Shown: in pieces, positions 52,991-61,313 of the stretch
How the letters are laid out: every line of letters begins with the position of its first letter
How positions within the stretch are numbered: position 1 is the stretch's first letter
NCBI GenBank assembly: GCA_964521575.1
Contig: CAZFSR010000001.1
Coordinates: forward strand, 532,358 to 596,357
Length of the DNA stretch: 64,000 bases
Direction: 5' to 3'
Source: 79-D21 sp964521575
Lineage (GTDB): Bacteria; Synergistota; Synergistia; Synergistales; 79-D21
Program-made: the position numbers and the translations under genes
The notes under the pieces: model-generated
Database searches by the model: none
The model's input: the letters and a program-made list of their open reading frames with translations, nothing else
What the model was told of the DNA's origin: nothing

Positions 52991-54889
52991 TTGCAAGTCC
53001 GCACCCGGTTGTTCGGCATCCTTTTCCCGCTTTTGGCCTGCCTGATGGTTCTCTTCGCACCTCCCGCCCATTCGGAGGAAACCCCCGTCACCGTGGCACC
53101 CGAGATCGTCACCGGAAGCCGGCTGGCCGAGACCCTCGACGAAGTTCCCGCCCCCACCGACGTGATCACCAGCGCCGACATCGCAAGCAGCGGCGCCCAG
53201 TCCCTCGGCGAGATCCTCGACCGCGTGCCCGGTGTCGTCTCCCTGGCCAGGGCCGGTTCCACCCAGGAGGACAACTTGAAGGTGAGAGGCCTTGTCACCG
53301 AGGTCCTCTACCTGGTCGACGGCGTTCCCGCCTACAAGGTCAGCCACGTCGCCGGCGCCGCCGCCGTGGATCTCCGCTCCATCCCCGCCGAATCCATCGA
53401 GCGGATCGAAATCGTCCGGGGGGCCGGTTCGGCCCTCTACGGCTCAATGGCCGCCGGGGGCGTCATCAACATCATCACGAAAAAACCGGAAAGAACAGGG
53501 GTTTCCGTCAACGCGGAAGGCGGTTCCCAGGATTGGAGGCGCTACGGTTTCCGGGCTTCGGCGGTCGACGAAAGCGGCATCGGCGTCACCGCCTGGGCGA
53601 CGCACCGCGAGGAAGGCCGTTCGAGGCTTTTGCTCTACAACGATGTCCCAAACGACAACCTTTCCTACCGGGAGGACGCCGGCGGCCTGAAGTTCGTCAC
53701 CGGGGCCTGGTCGGTCGGGGGAGAGTGGGGAAACGCCGCCTCCGAATGGGAATACGGAACCGGAAGAGACCTCAACCGCCAGGAGGACGACTGGAACAGG
53801 CTGTTCCTGGCCTACGACGACGGGACGACCCGTTTCACCCTCTACCGGCACGAGGGGGAAAAGTTCCTCTCGCAGGATTCGGCCTGGGGGGCTTTCGAGA
53901 CCTCGTATGACGACACGGCCTGGGGTGCGGAAGTGTCGAGGCGTTTCGACTGGGCGGGCTGGGCCGTGAGCCTGGGGGTCGCCTTCCGGGACGAGAGCAT
54001 GGAGGTCTGGGACAATTACGGAACCTCTCTTGGCGGTTCGAGGAGCGACATCGCTCCCTTCGCGGAATTCTCCAGGCCCATCGGCGAACTCATCGCGAAC
54101 CTGGGGGTTCGATACGAGAACTGGAGCGTCCAGGACGGGGACGACCAGGAGGAGCTGACCCCGAAACTTTCCCTGAGCTGGCAGGCCGGGAACGGCAACC
54201 TCTGGTACCTCTCCGCCGGGCGGTTCTTCGCCATGCCGAGCCTTTACGAACTGGCCTATTTCGATCCCTGGACCCCGACCTTCTCCAGCCCGAACCTGAA
54301 GCCGGAAAAGGGATGGACCCTCGACCTTGGAGTGAAAGGTTCCGACGACAGGGGGAACTGGGCGCTGGGCCTGTTCTCCTTGTCCATGGAGGACAAGATC
54401 GAGTTCAACAACTTCACCCCGAACGAGCCCAGCTACGTGAACCTCTCGGAATTCCGCTCCGTGGGCCTGGAGGCCCGCCGGGAGTTCAGGATCAGCGACG
54501 AGTGGCGGTGGAGCCTGGGCCTGACCTGGATGAAGGCCGAGGCGAAGGAAACCGCGGACGGCCCCTGGCTTAGGGAGGGTTCCCCGGCCTGGTCGGCGGA
54601 CAGCGCCTGGACCTGGACGGCGGGCCCATGGGAAGCGGCTCTTGCCCTTCACTACCTGGGAGACCGAAAGAACGAGCGGGAGGGTTTCGGCCCGGAATGC
54701 CAGGGCGACGCGACGACGGCCGACTTTCGGCTGGCCTACGCCATGGGTGACGGACGCCGGGCGGTCCTCTCGGTCACCAACCTTTTCGACGAGGACGTCC
54801 TGGTCCAGGACTACAGCAGCTGGGGAACCCGCACGCGCTATTTTGCCCCGGAGCGCAGGATCACGCTTTCCTGGCAGTGGGCCTTCTGA
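52991..54889 (+). CDS. btuB: TonB-dependent outer-membrane receptor, probably for cobalamin
   Basis: Outer-membrane beta-barrel of 632 residues with signal peptide (LFGILFPLLACLMVLFAPPAHS), plug domain (VPAPTDVITSADIASSGAQS; GVINIITKKPE) and a barrel ending in the outer-membrane signature WQWAF. A TonB-box-like segment VTVAPEIVTG lies near the mature N-terminus. Start TTG at 52991 follows GGAGGAGGGG; the frame is open upstream but that adds residues before the signal peptide. The upstream B12 riboswitch makes cobalamin or a cobinamide the likely ligand. No btuCDF genes are adjacent. It shows that the organism is diderm. Confidence 0.93.
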   Translation: MQVRTRLFGILFPLLACLMVLFAPPAHSEETPVTVAPEIVTGSRLAETLDEVPAPTDVITSADIASSGAQSLGEILDRVPGVVSLARAGSTQEDNLKVRGLVTEVLYLVDGVPAYKVSHVAGAAAVDLRSIPAESIERIEIVRGAGSALYGSMAAGGVINIITKKPERTGVSVNAEGGSQDWRRYGFRASAVDESGIGVTAWATHREEGRSRLLLYNDVPNDNLSYREDAGGLKFVTGAWSVGGEWGNAASEWEYGTGRDLNRQEDDWNRLFLAYDDGTTRFTLYRHEGEKFLSQDSAWGAFETSYDDTAWGAEVSRRFDWAGWAVSLGVAFRDESMEVWDNYGTSLGGSRSDIAPFAEFSRPIGELIANLGVRYENWSVQDGDDQEELTPKLSLSWQAGNGNLWYLSAGRFFAMPSLYELAYFDPWTPTFSSPNLKPEKGWTLDLGVKGSDDRGNWALGLFSLSMEDKIEFNNFTPNEPSYVNLSEFRSVGLEARREFRISDEWRWSLGLTWMKAEAKETADGPWLREGSPAWSADSAWTWTAGPWEAALALHYLGDRKNEREGFGPECQGDATTADFRLAYAMGDGRRAVLSVTNLFDEDVLVQDYSSWGTRTRYFAPERRITLSWQWAF

Positions 54890-54909
54890 ACCAGGGGCAA
54901 CTGAGAACG

Positions 54910-54953
54910 CGACGGGGCTGCCGTCAATAGCCGGCAGCCCCGTCGCTCTTTTT
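54910..54953 (+). terminator. Rho-independent terminator after the TonB-dependent receptor
   Basis: CGACGGGGCTGCCG pairs with CGGCAGCCCCGTCG (14 pairs, eight-base loop) and is followed by CTCTTTTT. Confidence 0.92.
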
Positions 54954-54964
54954 CGCCCCTGTTT

Positions 54965-56251
54965 TCAGGGTGTCGTGATGTTCCGGCAGCGGGTTTCCGG
55001 CAGGAGGGCGGCGCAGAAAAGGCCCAGGACCGAGCAGGCGAGGCAGAAGAGGAACACGGCCCGGTACTGGCCAACGGCTTCGAGCGCCGCCGAACGGTCC
55101 AGGATCATGCCCATGGCGGTCGTGATCAGGGCGGTTCCCAGGAAGGCCCCCGTGTTGACCACCGAGATCGCCACGGCGGTGAAGCGCGGAAGGTTCGTTT
55201 CCTTGGTGATGGACCAGGCCAGCATGTAGGAAGAGGCTGTAAACCCGAGCAGGAAGAAGAGCGGGCGGAGGATTGCCCCGGGAGGCTTCCCGCCGCCCCA
55301 GAAAACCAGGGCCGCCCAGCAGGCGCAGAAAGCCGTCGAAAGCAGGAGGAGGGGAGGTCGCCGGCGGCCGATGCGGTCTGAAATCCACCCCGCCAGGAAA
55401 CACCCCGCCATCCCCCCGTAAACCGAGTAGGCGACGATGCCGGAAGCGGCCATCCGTTCCATCCCGTAGACGTCTTTCAGGAAAGAGGTGCCCCAGGCCC
55501 CGCTGAATGCCAGGTACAGCCCCGACGCGCAGCCCGAGAGCACGAAACCGGGCCAGGTCTGCCACCGGCTCACGACGCCCTTCAATCCCGCCAGGAGTTC
55601 CGCCGCCCGGGGCGGAACCACCCCCACCTGGGCCTCGTTCAGGGGAGGCCACCCCCTGTCCTGCGGGCGGTTGCGGATAAAAGTCCAGCAGAGGAAGGCC
55701 AAAAGCACCGAGAAGATGCCGATCCCGAGGAAGGTGGTCCTCCACGTGAAAACCGCGACGGCCATCGCCAGGGGGGCCTGCGCCAGGACGCCGCCAAGGT
55801 TGCCGACCAGGGCCGTGACGCCGGACATGGTGGCGAACTCCCTCTCCCGGAACCACTGCGACTGGATCTTCAGGATCGAGACGAATACCGTGGAAACGCC
55901 GATCCCCACGAGGAAACGGCCGACGAAAAGCAGGAAAGGGGTCGGAGCCAGTCCGAACAGGGCGGAGCCCGCACCGGCGAGGACCATGCCGGCGGTGACC
56001 GTCGCCCGGGCTCCCAGGGTGTCGGCCAGCATCCCCACCGGGACCTGCATGGCCATGTAGGCGTAGAAGTACATCGCCGCAAGGGACCCGAAGGCCGAGG
56101 CGCTCAGGCCGAAGTCGCGGACCAGGTCGTTCCTGACCACGCCCGCCGCCAGCCGGTGGAAGAACACGACCATGTAGGCCGCCGCCATGACGCTCCAGAT
56201 CACCCATCGGGCCCGCAGGGCCCTCTTCAGGTTGCCTCCCGTTTCCTCCAT
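54965..56251 (-). CDS. MFS transporter
   Basis: Major facilitator of 428 residues with twelve helices. Motif A-like GMLADTLGARATVTAG in the first half and AGWISDRIGRRRPPLLL in the second. Resembles the organic-anion/hexuronate or proline-betaine type porters in general plan; the substrate is not determined. Start ATG at 56251; a GTG nine bases upstream is less likely because it abuts the ribosome binding site. It is divergent from the regulator of the ior operon across 91 bases, so it may be under that regulator's control. Confidence 0.85.
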   Translation of the reverse strand: MEETGGNLKRALRARWVIWSVMAAAYMVVFFHRLAAGVVRNDLVRDFGLSASAFGSLAAMYFYAYMAMQVPVGMLADTLGARATVTAGMVLAGAGSALFGLAPTPFLLFVGRFLVGIGVSTVFVSILKIQSQWFREREFATMSGVTALVGNLGGVLAQAPLAMAVAVFTWRTTFLGIGIFSVLLAFLCWTFIRNRPQDRGWPPLNEAQVGVVPPRAAELLAGLKGVVSRWQTWPGFVLSGCASGLYLAFSGAWGTSFLKDVYGMERMAASGIVAYSVYGGMAGCFLAGWISDRIGRRRPPLLLLSTAFCACWAALVFWGGGKPPGAILRPLFFLLGFTASSYMLAWSITKETNLPRFTAVAISVVNTGAFLGTALITTAMGMILDRSAALEAVGQYRAVFLFCLACSVLGLFCAALLPETRCRNITTP

Positions 56252-56274
56252 CCGGCGCACATCCCTTCCTGGAA

Positions 56275-56290
56275 TGCCAATATTTTGGCA
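56275..56290. promoter_or_regulatory. Palindromic operator candidate TGCCAA-TATT-TTGGCA
   Basis: A perfect inverted repeat of six-base arms around TATT, two bases upstream of the -35 of the regulator promoter and 24 bases before the divergent MFS start. The place suits a regulator controlling both directions, possibly the DauR/YheO-type protein itself. Confidence 0.6.
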
Positions 56291-56292
56291 TA

Positions 56293-56320
56293 TTGACAAA
56301 AAAATAGTAAGGGCTATCTT
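56293..56320 (+). promoter_or_regulatory. Promoter of the regulator-iorAB-ptb operon
   Basis: TTGACA (56293-56298) and TATCTT (56315-56320) with 16-base spacing, 23 bases before the regulator start codon. Confidence 0.7.
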
Positions 56321-56342
56321 CAGGGGCATAGGAGGTGAAGCC

Positions 56343-57050
56343 GTGCATCCCCTCGTTCGCGCCCTGGTTCCCCTCGTGAAGGGGTTTGCCGTCGCCCTGG
56401 GCCCCGATTGCGAAGTGGTCCTCCACGATGTTTCGGACCCTGCCCATTCCATCGTCGCCATCGAGAACGGCGCGATCTCCGGCCGGAAGGCTGGAGACCC
56501 TCTCACCGATTATGGACTCTTCAGCCTGAAAGCGGCAGCCTCGTCCAAGGTCGACTACGTCTCCAACTTCCTGGCCCGGACGAAGGACGGGCGGAGGATG
56601 CGTTGCAACACCCTCTTCCTCCGTGACGAAACCGGTTCCATCGTGGGCTATCTCTGCCTCAATTGCGACATGACCCGGGCCGAGCTGGCCAAGGGCCTGC
56701 TGGATCATCTCACGACCATCGCCTCACCGGTCTATTCCGAGCATTTCGGCGATGGCCTGGCCCCAGGGGGAGAAGACCTCCTCCAGCGCAACCTGGGACT
56801 CATCCGGGAACTTCTCGGGAAACCGCTCCATCTCCTGAACCGGGGTGAAAGGCTGGAAGCCGTGAAGCGTCTCGACGAAAAGGGGTTCTTCCTCCTGAAG
56901 GGGGCGGTGGAGGCTTTTGCCCAGGAGGCGGGAATCTCCGTCTTCACCGTTTACCGGCACCTGCGTGAGAACCGAACCGAAACCGAACCGGGGCAGAGCC
57001 CTCCCAGGCGCTCTCCTTCCCGGACAGAAAGGCAGGCGAAGAAGTCTTGA
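56343..57050 (+). CDS. YheO/DauR-type PAS-HTH transcriptional regulator
   Basis: Regulator of 235 residues: N-terminal YheO-like PAS domain (GPDCEVVLHDVSDPAHSIVA; GSIVGYLCLNCDM) and C-terminal HTH_22 domain (GFFLLKGAVEAFAQEAGISV followed by FTVYRHLR). DauR of this family represses D-amino-acid use. Start GTG at 56343 follows AGGAGGTGA. Its stop overlaps the iorA TTG start (TTGA), so regulator and enzyme are made from one transcript. It probably senses an amino acid or keto acid handled by IorAB. Confidence 0.9.
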   Translation: MHPLVRALVPLVKGFAVALGPDCEVVLHDVSDPAHSIVAIENGAISGRKAGDPLTDYGLFSLKAAASSKVDYVSNFLARTKDGRRMRCNTLFLRDETGSIVGYLCLNCDMTRAELAKGLLDHLTTIASPVYSEHFGDGLAPGGEDLLQRNLGLIRELLGKPLHLLNRGERLEAVKRLDEKGFFLLKGAVEAFAQEAGISVFTVYRHLRENRTETEPGQSPPRRSPSRTERQAKKS

Positions 57051-58918
57051 GCGAAAGAAGAGTGCTTCTCGGGAACGAGGCCATCGCAAGGGGCCTGGTG
57101 GAAGCCGGCTGTGACGTGATCACGGCCTACCCCGGCACCCCCTCCTCGGAAATCCTCCCGGCCGCGGCGGCGTTCGCGGACGAAATGGGGACGAAAACCG
57201 TCGTGGAGTGGGGCGCCAACGAGAAAGTGGCCGTGGAGGTCGCCCTCGGCGCCACCTTTGCGGGGAAAAGGGCCTGCGCCGTCATGAAACAGGTGGGGCT
57301 CAACGTGGCCATGGACCCGTTCATGAGCGCGGCCCATTTCCAGCTGGAAGGCGGGATGCTCGTGATCGTCTCGGACGATCCGGGCTGCCACGCCTCCCAG
57401 GACGACCAGGACAGCCGGGGGCTGGCCCTCTATGCCAAGGTCCCCTGCTTCGACCCCTCCGGAGCCGAGGAGGCCAAGTCCATGGTGGCGTCGGCCTTTG
57501 ACCTTTCGGAGAAGCACAAGGTCCTGGCCATGCTCCGGCCGGCCGTCAGGATCGACCACTGCCGGCAGGACGTCGAGCTGGGGAAGGTCTTCCACGAGTC
57601 GGCCGCGGCAGACTTCAAGACACGCCCGGCAGGGAACAAGGTCGTCATGCCGGCCCGGATCATGCCGTTCCTGCAGGCCCACAACGTCCGCTTCGAGGCC
57701 ATCCGCGGCGAGTTCGAGACGGAATTCGGCCAGTACAACTTCGAGATCCCCTCGAAACGGCAGCCCGCGACCCTCGGGATCATCGCCGGCGGGGCCAGCT
57801 TCGCCATCGTGAAGGACCTCCTCGAGGCCCTGGGGCGCGATGACGTGTCGGTCCTGAAGATCGGGACGCCCGTTCCCCTGCCCTTGAAGCTCGTCGAAGG
57901 GTTCCTGGCCCGCCACGAAAGGGTGCTCGTCCTGGAGGAGACCTTCCCGGTCATCGAGAACCAGCTCCTCGACCGGACAAGGGTCATGGGCCGATGGAAC
58001 GGCTGGGTCCCGAAGGAAGGGGAGCTCGTGCCGGAAGCCATAGAGGCCGTCCTGCTGAAAGCCCTCGGTATTGGAACCGACCCTGACCCGGCCCTCGAAA
58101 GGCTCGCCGCCGCCCGCGAAAAGCTGGGGCTTGCCGTGAAAAAACCCGTGCTCTGCGCAGGCTGCGGGCACCGCCCTTCCTACTTCGCGATCCGCAAGGC
58201 CCTCCCGGATTCCATCATCGCCAGCGACATCGGATGCTACAGCCTTTCCATCCAGCAGCAGGCCGTGGACACCATCATCTGCATGGGGGCGTCGGTCACC
58301 GTGGCCTCGGGCCTTGCCTGCGCCTGGAAGTCCGAGGGTTCCGGGCCGAAGCGACCCATTTTCGCCACGCTCGGGGACTCCACATTCTTCCACAACGGCA
58401 TGACGGGACTTTCGACGGCCGTTTACAACCGCCATCCCTTCGTGTTGGCCATCATGGACAACCGGATCACGGCCATGACCGGCGGGCAGGACCATCCCGG
58501 AACCGGCGGCAAGATGCGAAAGGACGAAACCGGCGTGACCGTCGACCTGGAGGGGGCGGTCCGTGGCTGCGGCGTGAACTACCTGAAAGTTCTCGAGGCC
58601 TACGACGTGGAAGAAAACCTGGAAACGATCCGGGAAGCCTGGAATTACGCGAAGGAAAACCTCGAGCCGGCGGTGCTGGTTTTCCGCCACCCCTGCGTCA
58701 CGATGCTGAAGGCACGTCCCGAAAAACGCCCCGTCACCGTCCTTCCCGAAAAGTGCGTCGGCTGCAGGATATGCCAGGACCGCTTCGGCTGTCCGGGCCT
58801 GGCGTGGGACGGAGAGAACCGGAAGGCCTTCGTCGACGCGCGCTTCTGCGTCGATTGCGGGGTCTGCGTTTCAGCCTGCCCCCACGGGGCGATCGTGCGA
58901 ACCGGGGAGGTGCGTTAG
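57047..58918 (+). CDS. iorA: Indolepyruvate:ferredoxin oxidoreductase alpha subunit
   Basis: TPP- and Fe-S-dependent enzyme oxidising aryl pyruvates (from Trp, Phe, Tyr) to aryl-acetyl-CoA, CO2 and reduced ferredoxin. The 623-residue chain has the N-terminal pyrimidine-binding domain (ITAYPGTPSSEILP), the TPP domain (CAGCGHRPSYFAI; ATLGDSTFFHNGM) and a C-terminal ferredoxin (CVGCRICQDRFGCP; CVDCGVCVSACP). Start TTG at 57047, coupled to the regulator stop. iorB follows one base after the stop. Confidence 0.96.
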   Translation: MSERRVLLGNEAIARGLVEAGCDVITAYPGTPSSEILPAAAAFADEMGTKTVVEWGANEKVAVEVALGATFAGKRACAVMKQVGLNVAMDPFMSAAHFQLEGGMLVIVSDDPGCHASQDDQDSRGLALYAKVPCFDPSGAEEAKSMVASAFDLSEKHKVLAMLRPAVRIDHCRQDVELGKVFHESAAADFKTRPAGNKVVMPARIMPFLQAHNVRFEAIRGEFETEFGQYNFEIPSKRQPATLGIIAGGASFAIVKDLLEALGRDDVSVLKIGTPVPLPLKLVEGFLARHERVLVLEETFPVIENQLLDRTRVMGRWNGWVPKEGELVPEAIEAVLLKALGIGTDPDPALERLAAAREKLGLAVKKPVLCAGCGHRPSYFAIRKALPDSIIASDIGCYSLSIQQQAVDTIICMGASVTVASGLACAWKSEGSGPKRPIFATLGDSTFFHNGMTGLSTAVYNRHPFVLAIMDNRITAMTGGQDHPGTGGKMRKDETGVTVDLEGAVRGCGVNYLKVLEAYDVEENLETIREAWNYAKENLEPAVLVFRHPCVTMLKARPEKRPVTVLPEKCVGCRICQDRFGCPGLAWDGENRKAFVDARFCVDCGVCVSACPHGAIVRTGEVR

Positions 58919-58919
58919 C

Positions 58920-59483
58920 ATGCAGTTCATCATCGCGGGAGTCGGAGGCCAGGGGATCCTGTTCGCTTCGCGTGTCCTGGGGCACGTCGCCCTCGCGAAG
59001 GGCCTGCACGTGAACGGCAGCGAGGTTCACGGCATGTCCCAGAGGGGGGGATCCGTCATCAGCCACTTCAAGATCGGTTCTTACGCCAGCCCGCTCGTGA
59101 GGGTCGGGGAGGCCGACGTCCTGATGGCCTTCGAGCAAGGGGAAGGCCTGAGAAACTTCCATTTCCTGAAAAAGGGCGGAGTCGCCCTGGTGAACGCGGA
59201 CCGCCCTGAGGTCTTCGCGGATCCGGACCTCGCCGCGTTCCTGCAGGCAAGGGCAGTACGCCTGCACCCGATCGCCGGCTACGCCCTCCTGCGGGAGAAA
59301 ATGGAAGGCCGGTTCCTTTTCCTCAACGCCCTCGTCCTCGGGGCCCTGGCCGCCGCGGGCGCGACGGGGTTCCCCGCGGCCGACCTCAGGGATGCCGTGG
59401 AAAAACTGGCCCCGGCACGCTACAGGGACGACAACCTCAAGGCCTTCGACCTGGGACTCGGTGCCCTGGCGGCGAAAGCGTGA
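58920..59483 (+). CDS. iorB: Indolepyruvate:ferredoxin oxidoreductase beta subunit
   Basis: Gamma-type domain subunit of 187 residues partnering IorA. The N-terminus IIAGVGGQGILFASRVLG and SEVHGMSQRGGSVISHFKIG are diagnostic. Start ATG follows GGGGAGGTG. Its stop overlaps the next gene's GTG start (GTGA). Confidence 0.95.
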   Translation: MQFIIAGVGGQGILFASRVLGHVALAKGLHVNGSEVHGMSQRGGSVISHFKIGSYASPLVRVGEADVLMAFEQGEGLRNFHFLKKGGVALVNADRPEVFADPDLAAFLQARAVRLHPIAGYALLREKMEGRFLFLNALVLGALAAAGATGFPAADLRDAVEKLAPARYRDDNLKAFDLGLGALAAKA

Positions 59484-60199
59484 AGGCCGTGAAGATCGAA
59501 ATCGCGCCCGAAGTGTTCGATGCCTGGCCGGACTACAGGCGGATCGTCGTCGTCGCCAGGGATGTCGACAACGCGGAGGAGGATCCGGCCCTCGAGGCGC
59601 TGCTCCGGGAGGCCGAATCGGCCACCAGGCAGGACCCGGAGCTCGAGAATCACAAGGAGTATCCCCGGATCGCCTCCTGGAGGGCCGTGTTCGAGCGGAT
59701 GGGCCTGAACCCCAACAAGTTTCCGCCCTCCATCGCCAACCTGGTCAAGCGGACACGCTCCGGGAAGGATCTCCCCTTCATCAACCGGCTCGTGGCGATC
59801 TTCAACATCGTCAGCCTGAAGTACCGCATCCCCTGCGGGGGAGACGACCTGGCGGGCGTCACCGGCGACGTGAGGCTGATGCCCGCAACGGGCGAAGAGA
59901 CTTACGAGCCCCTGGGGAACCCGGAGGCGGTTGAAAGGCCGACCCCCGGCGAAATCATCCTGGCGGACACGGGCCGGAAGACCGTGTTCTGCCGGGGCTG
60001 GTGCTGGAAGAACGGGGACCCGAGCAAGATCACCCGGGATTCCCGTTTCGTGGCCATCAACCTGGACGCCCAGCCGCCGGTCGACCTGCAAACCCTGGAG
60101 GCGGCAGCAGAGGAACTGGCTGACCTCGTGGCCCGCCACTGCGGTGGAACCGCCGTGAGGCATCTCCTGGAGCCCGGAAACCCCGGCTTCGAGTTGTAG
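59480..60199 (+). CDS. B3/4-domain protein (PheT editing-domain-like)
   Basis: A 239-residue protein whose core (RIASWRAVFERMGLNPNKFP; LPFINRLVAIFNIVSLKYRI) matches the B3/4 domain of phenylalanyl-tRNA synthetase beta, which hydrolyses Tyr-tRNA(Phe). The free-standing form has no assigned reaction in general. Start GTG at 59480 overlaps iorB. Placement inside an aromatic keto-acid operon is suggestive: it might clear mischarged tRNA or bind an aromatic amino acid, but this is inference. Confidence 0.85.
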   Translation: MKAVKIEIAPEVFDAWPDYRRIVVVARDVDNAEEDPALEALLREAESATRQDPELENHKEYPRIASWRAVFERMGLNPNKFPPSIANLVKRTRSGKDLPFINRLVAIFNIVSLKYRIPCGGDDLAGVTGDVRLMPATGEETYEPLGNPEAVERPTPGEIILADTGRKTVFCRGWCWKNGDPSKITRDSRFVAINLDAQPPVDLQTLEAAAEELADLVARHCGGTAVRHLLEPGNPGFEL

Positions 60200-60212
60200 G
60201 AGGAGACCGGGG

Positions 60213-61118
60213 ATGTTCCGGGACTATGCAGAAATGCGCGCCCGGGCGGCGGCCATGGGGCCCGTTCCCGTCAGCGTGGCGGCGGCAGCCGACAGGGCTG
60301 TCATCAGGGCGGTAGGGATCGCTGTCGGGATGGGCATGATCCGGCCGATCCTCGTGGGCGAGGAAGCGAAGATCCGCGCCCTCCTCGAAGAAGAGGGGGT
60401 TGGCGGAAAGATCCGGGTTGTGGACAGCCCCGACGCCCCGTCAGCCGCGCTCGCGGCGGTGGAAAGGGTCAGGAACGGCGAGGCCCGGGTCCTGGTGAAG
60501 GGGCAGGTCAACACGAGCGACTTCATGAGGGCGGTTCTGGACAGGAACGTGGGGCTCAGGACCGGGAGGCTCGTCTGCGGCCTCGCGGTCTTCGAGATCC
60601 CGGGTGAAAGAAAGCTCGTTTTCCAGGCCGACGGCGGAGTGAACGTGGCGCCGGGGTTGCCGGAGAAAAGACAGATCCTCCTGGAATCGCTTTCTGCCCT
60701 TGCCCGGTTCGGGATATCCTGCCCGAAAGTGGCCGTCCTCACCGCCAACGAACAGGTCAGCCCGAAGATGCCCGCTACCGTGGACGCGGCTGAGCTGGTC
60801 CGCATGAGCCGGGAACCCGGTTTCCCCTCCTGCGTCGTGGAAGGCCCCATCGCCATGGACGTGGCCCTCGACCCGGAGATGGCCCGCCGGAAGGGACTTC
60901 ATAGCGAGGTTTCCGGTGACGTGGACCTCTACCTCATGCCCAACATCGAGTCCGGAAACATCATGGGAAAGCTCCTGGTCCATTACGTGAAGGCGAAAAT
61001 GGCCGGGATCGTTCTCGGGGTTTCCGCCCCGGTGGTTTTGACCAGCCGCGGAGAACCGCCGGACGGAAAGGTCAACTCCATCGCCCTGGCGTGCCTGGCG
61101 ACCGAAAGGAACGAATAG
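60213..61118 (+). CDS. ptb: Phosphate butyryl/acyltransferase (Ptb family)
   Basis: Converts an acyl-CoA and phosphate to acyl phosphate, from which a kinase can make ATP. 301 residues; motifs include ARVLVKGQVNTSDFMRAVLD, VFQADGGVNVAPGLPEK and MPNIESGNIMGKLLVHY, typical of the phosphate acetyl/butyryltransferase family. Start ATG at 60213 with AGGAGGAG overlapping the preceding stop. With IorAB it would give energy from aryl-acetyl-CoA. No butyrate-kinase-type gene is in the window. Confidence 0.93.
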   Translation: MFRDYAEMRARAAAMGPVPVSVAAAADRAVIRAVGIAVGMGMIRPILVGEEAKIRALLEEEGVGGKIRVVDSPDAPSAALAAVERVRNGEARVLVKGQVNTSDFMRAVLDRNVGLRTGRLVCGLAVFEIPGERKLVFQADGGVNVAPGLPEKRQILLESLSALARFGISCPKVAVLTANEQVSPKMPATVDAAELVRMSREPGFPSCVVEGPIAMDVALDPEMARRKGLHSEVSGDVDLYLMPNIESGNIMGKLLVHYVKAKMAGIVLGVSAPVVLTSRGEPPDGKVNSIALACLATERNE

Positions 61119-61148
61119 GAACGGTATGGCCGGAAAGAAAGCGGGGAA

Positions 61149-61189
61149 GGGGTCTCTCGAAGCCGGGAGGCCCCTTTTTCCGTTTTTTG
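61149..61189 (+). terminator. Rho-independent terminator of the iorAB-ptb operon
   Basis: GGGGTCTCTC pairs with GGGAGGCCCC (ten pairs including two G-T) around GAAGCC, followed by TTTTTCCGTTTTTT. Confidence 0.92.
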
Positions 61190-61313
61190 TTTTTAATGAT
61201 AAAGGCCTAATCACGGCTATAATAGTAAATAGTTAAATTGTTCAATATTCCCTCCTTTCTTTCCGCATACTCTCCGAAAAACCTGAGGTGAAGGAACCAG
61301 GGAGGTGGAAATC

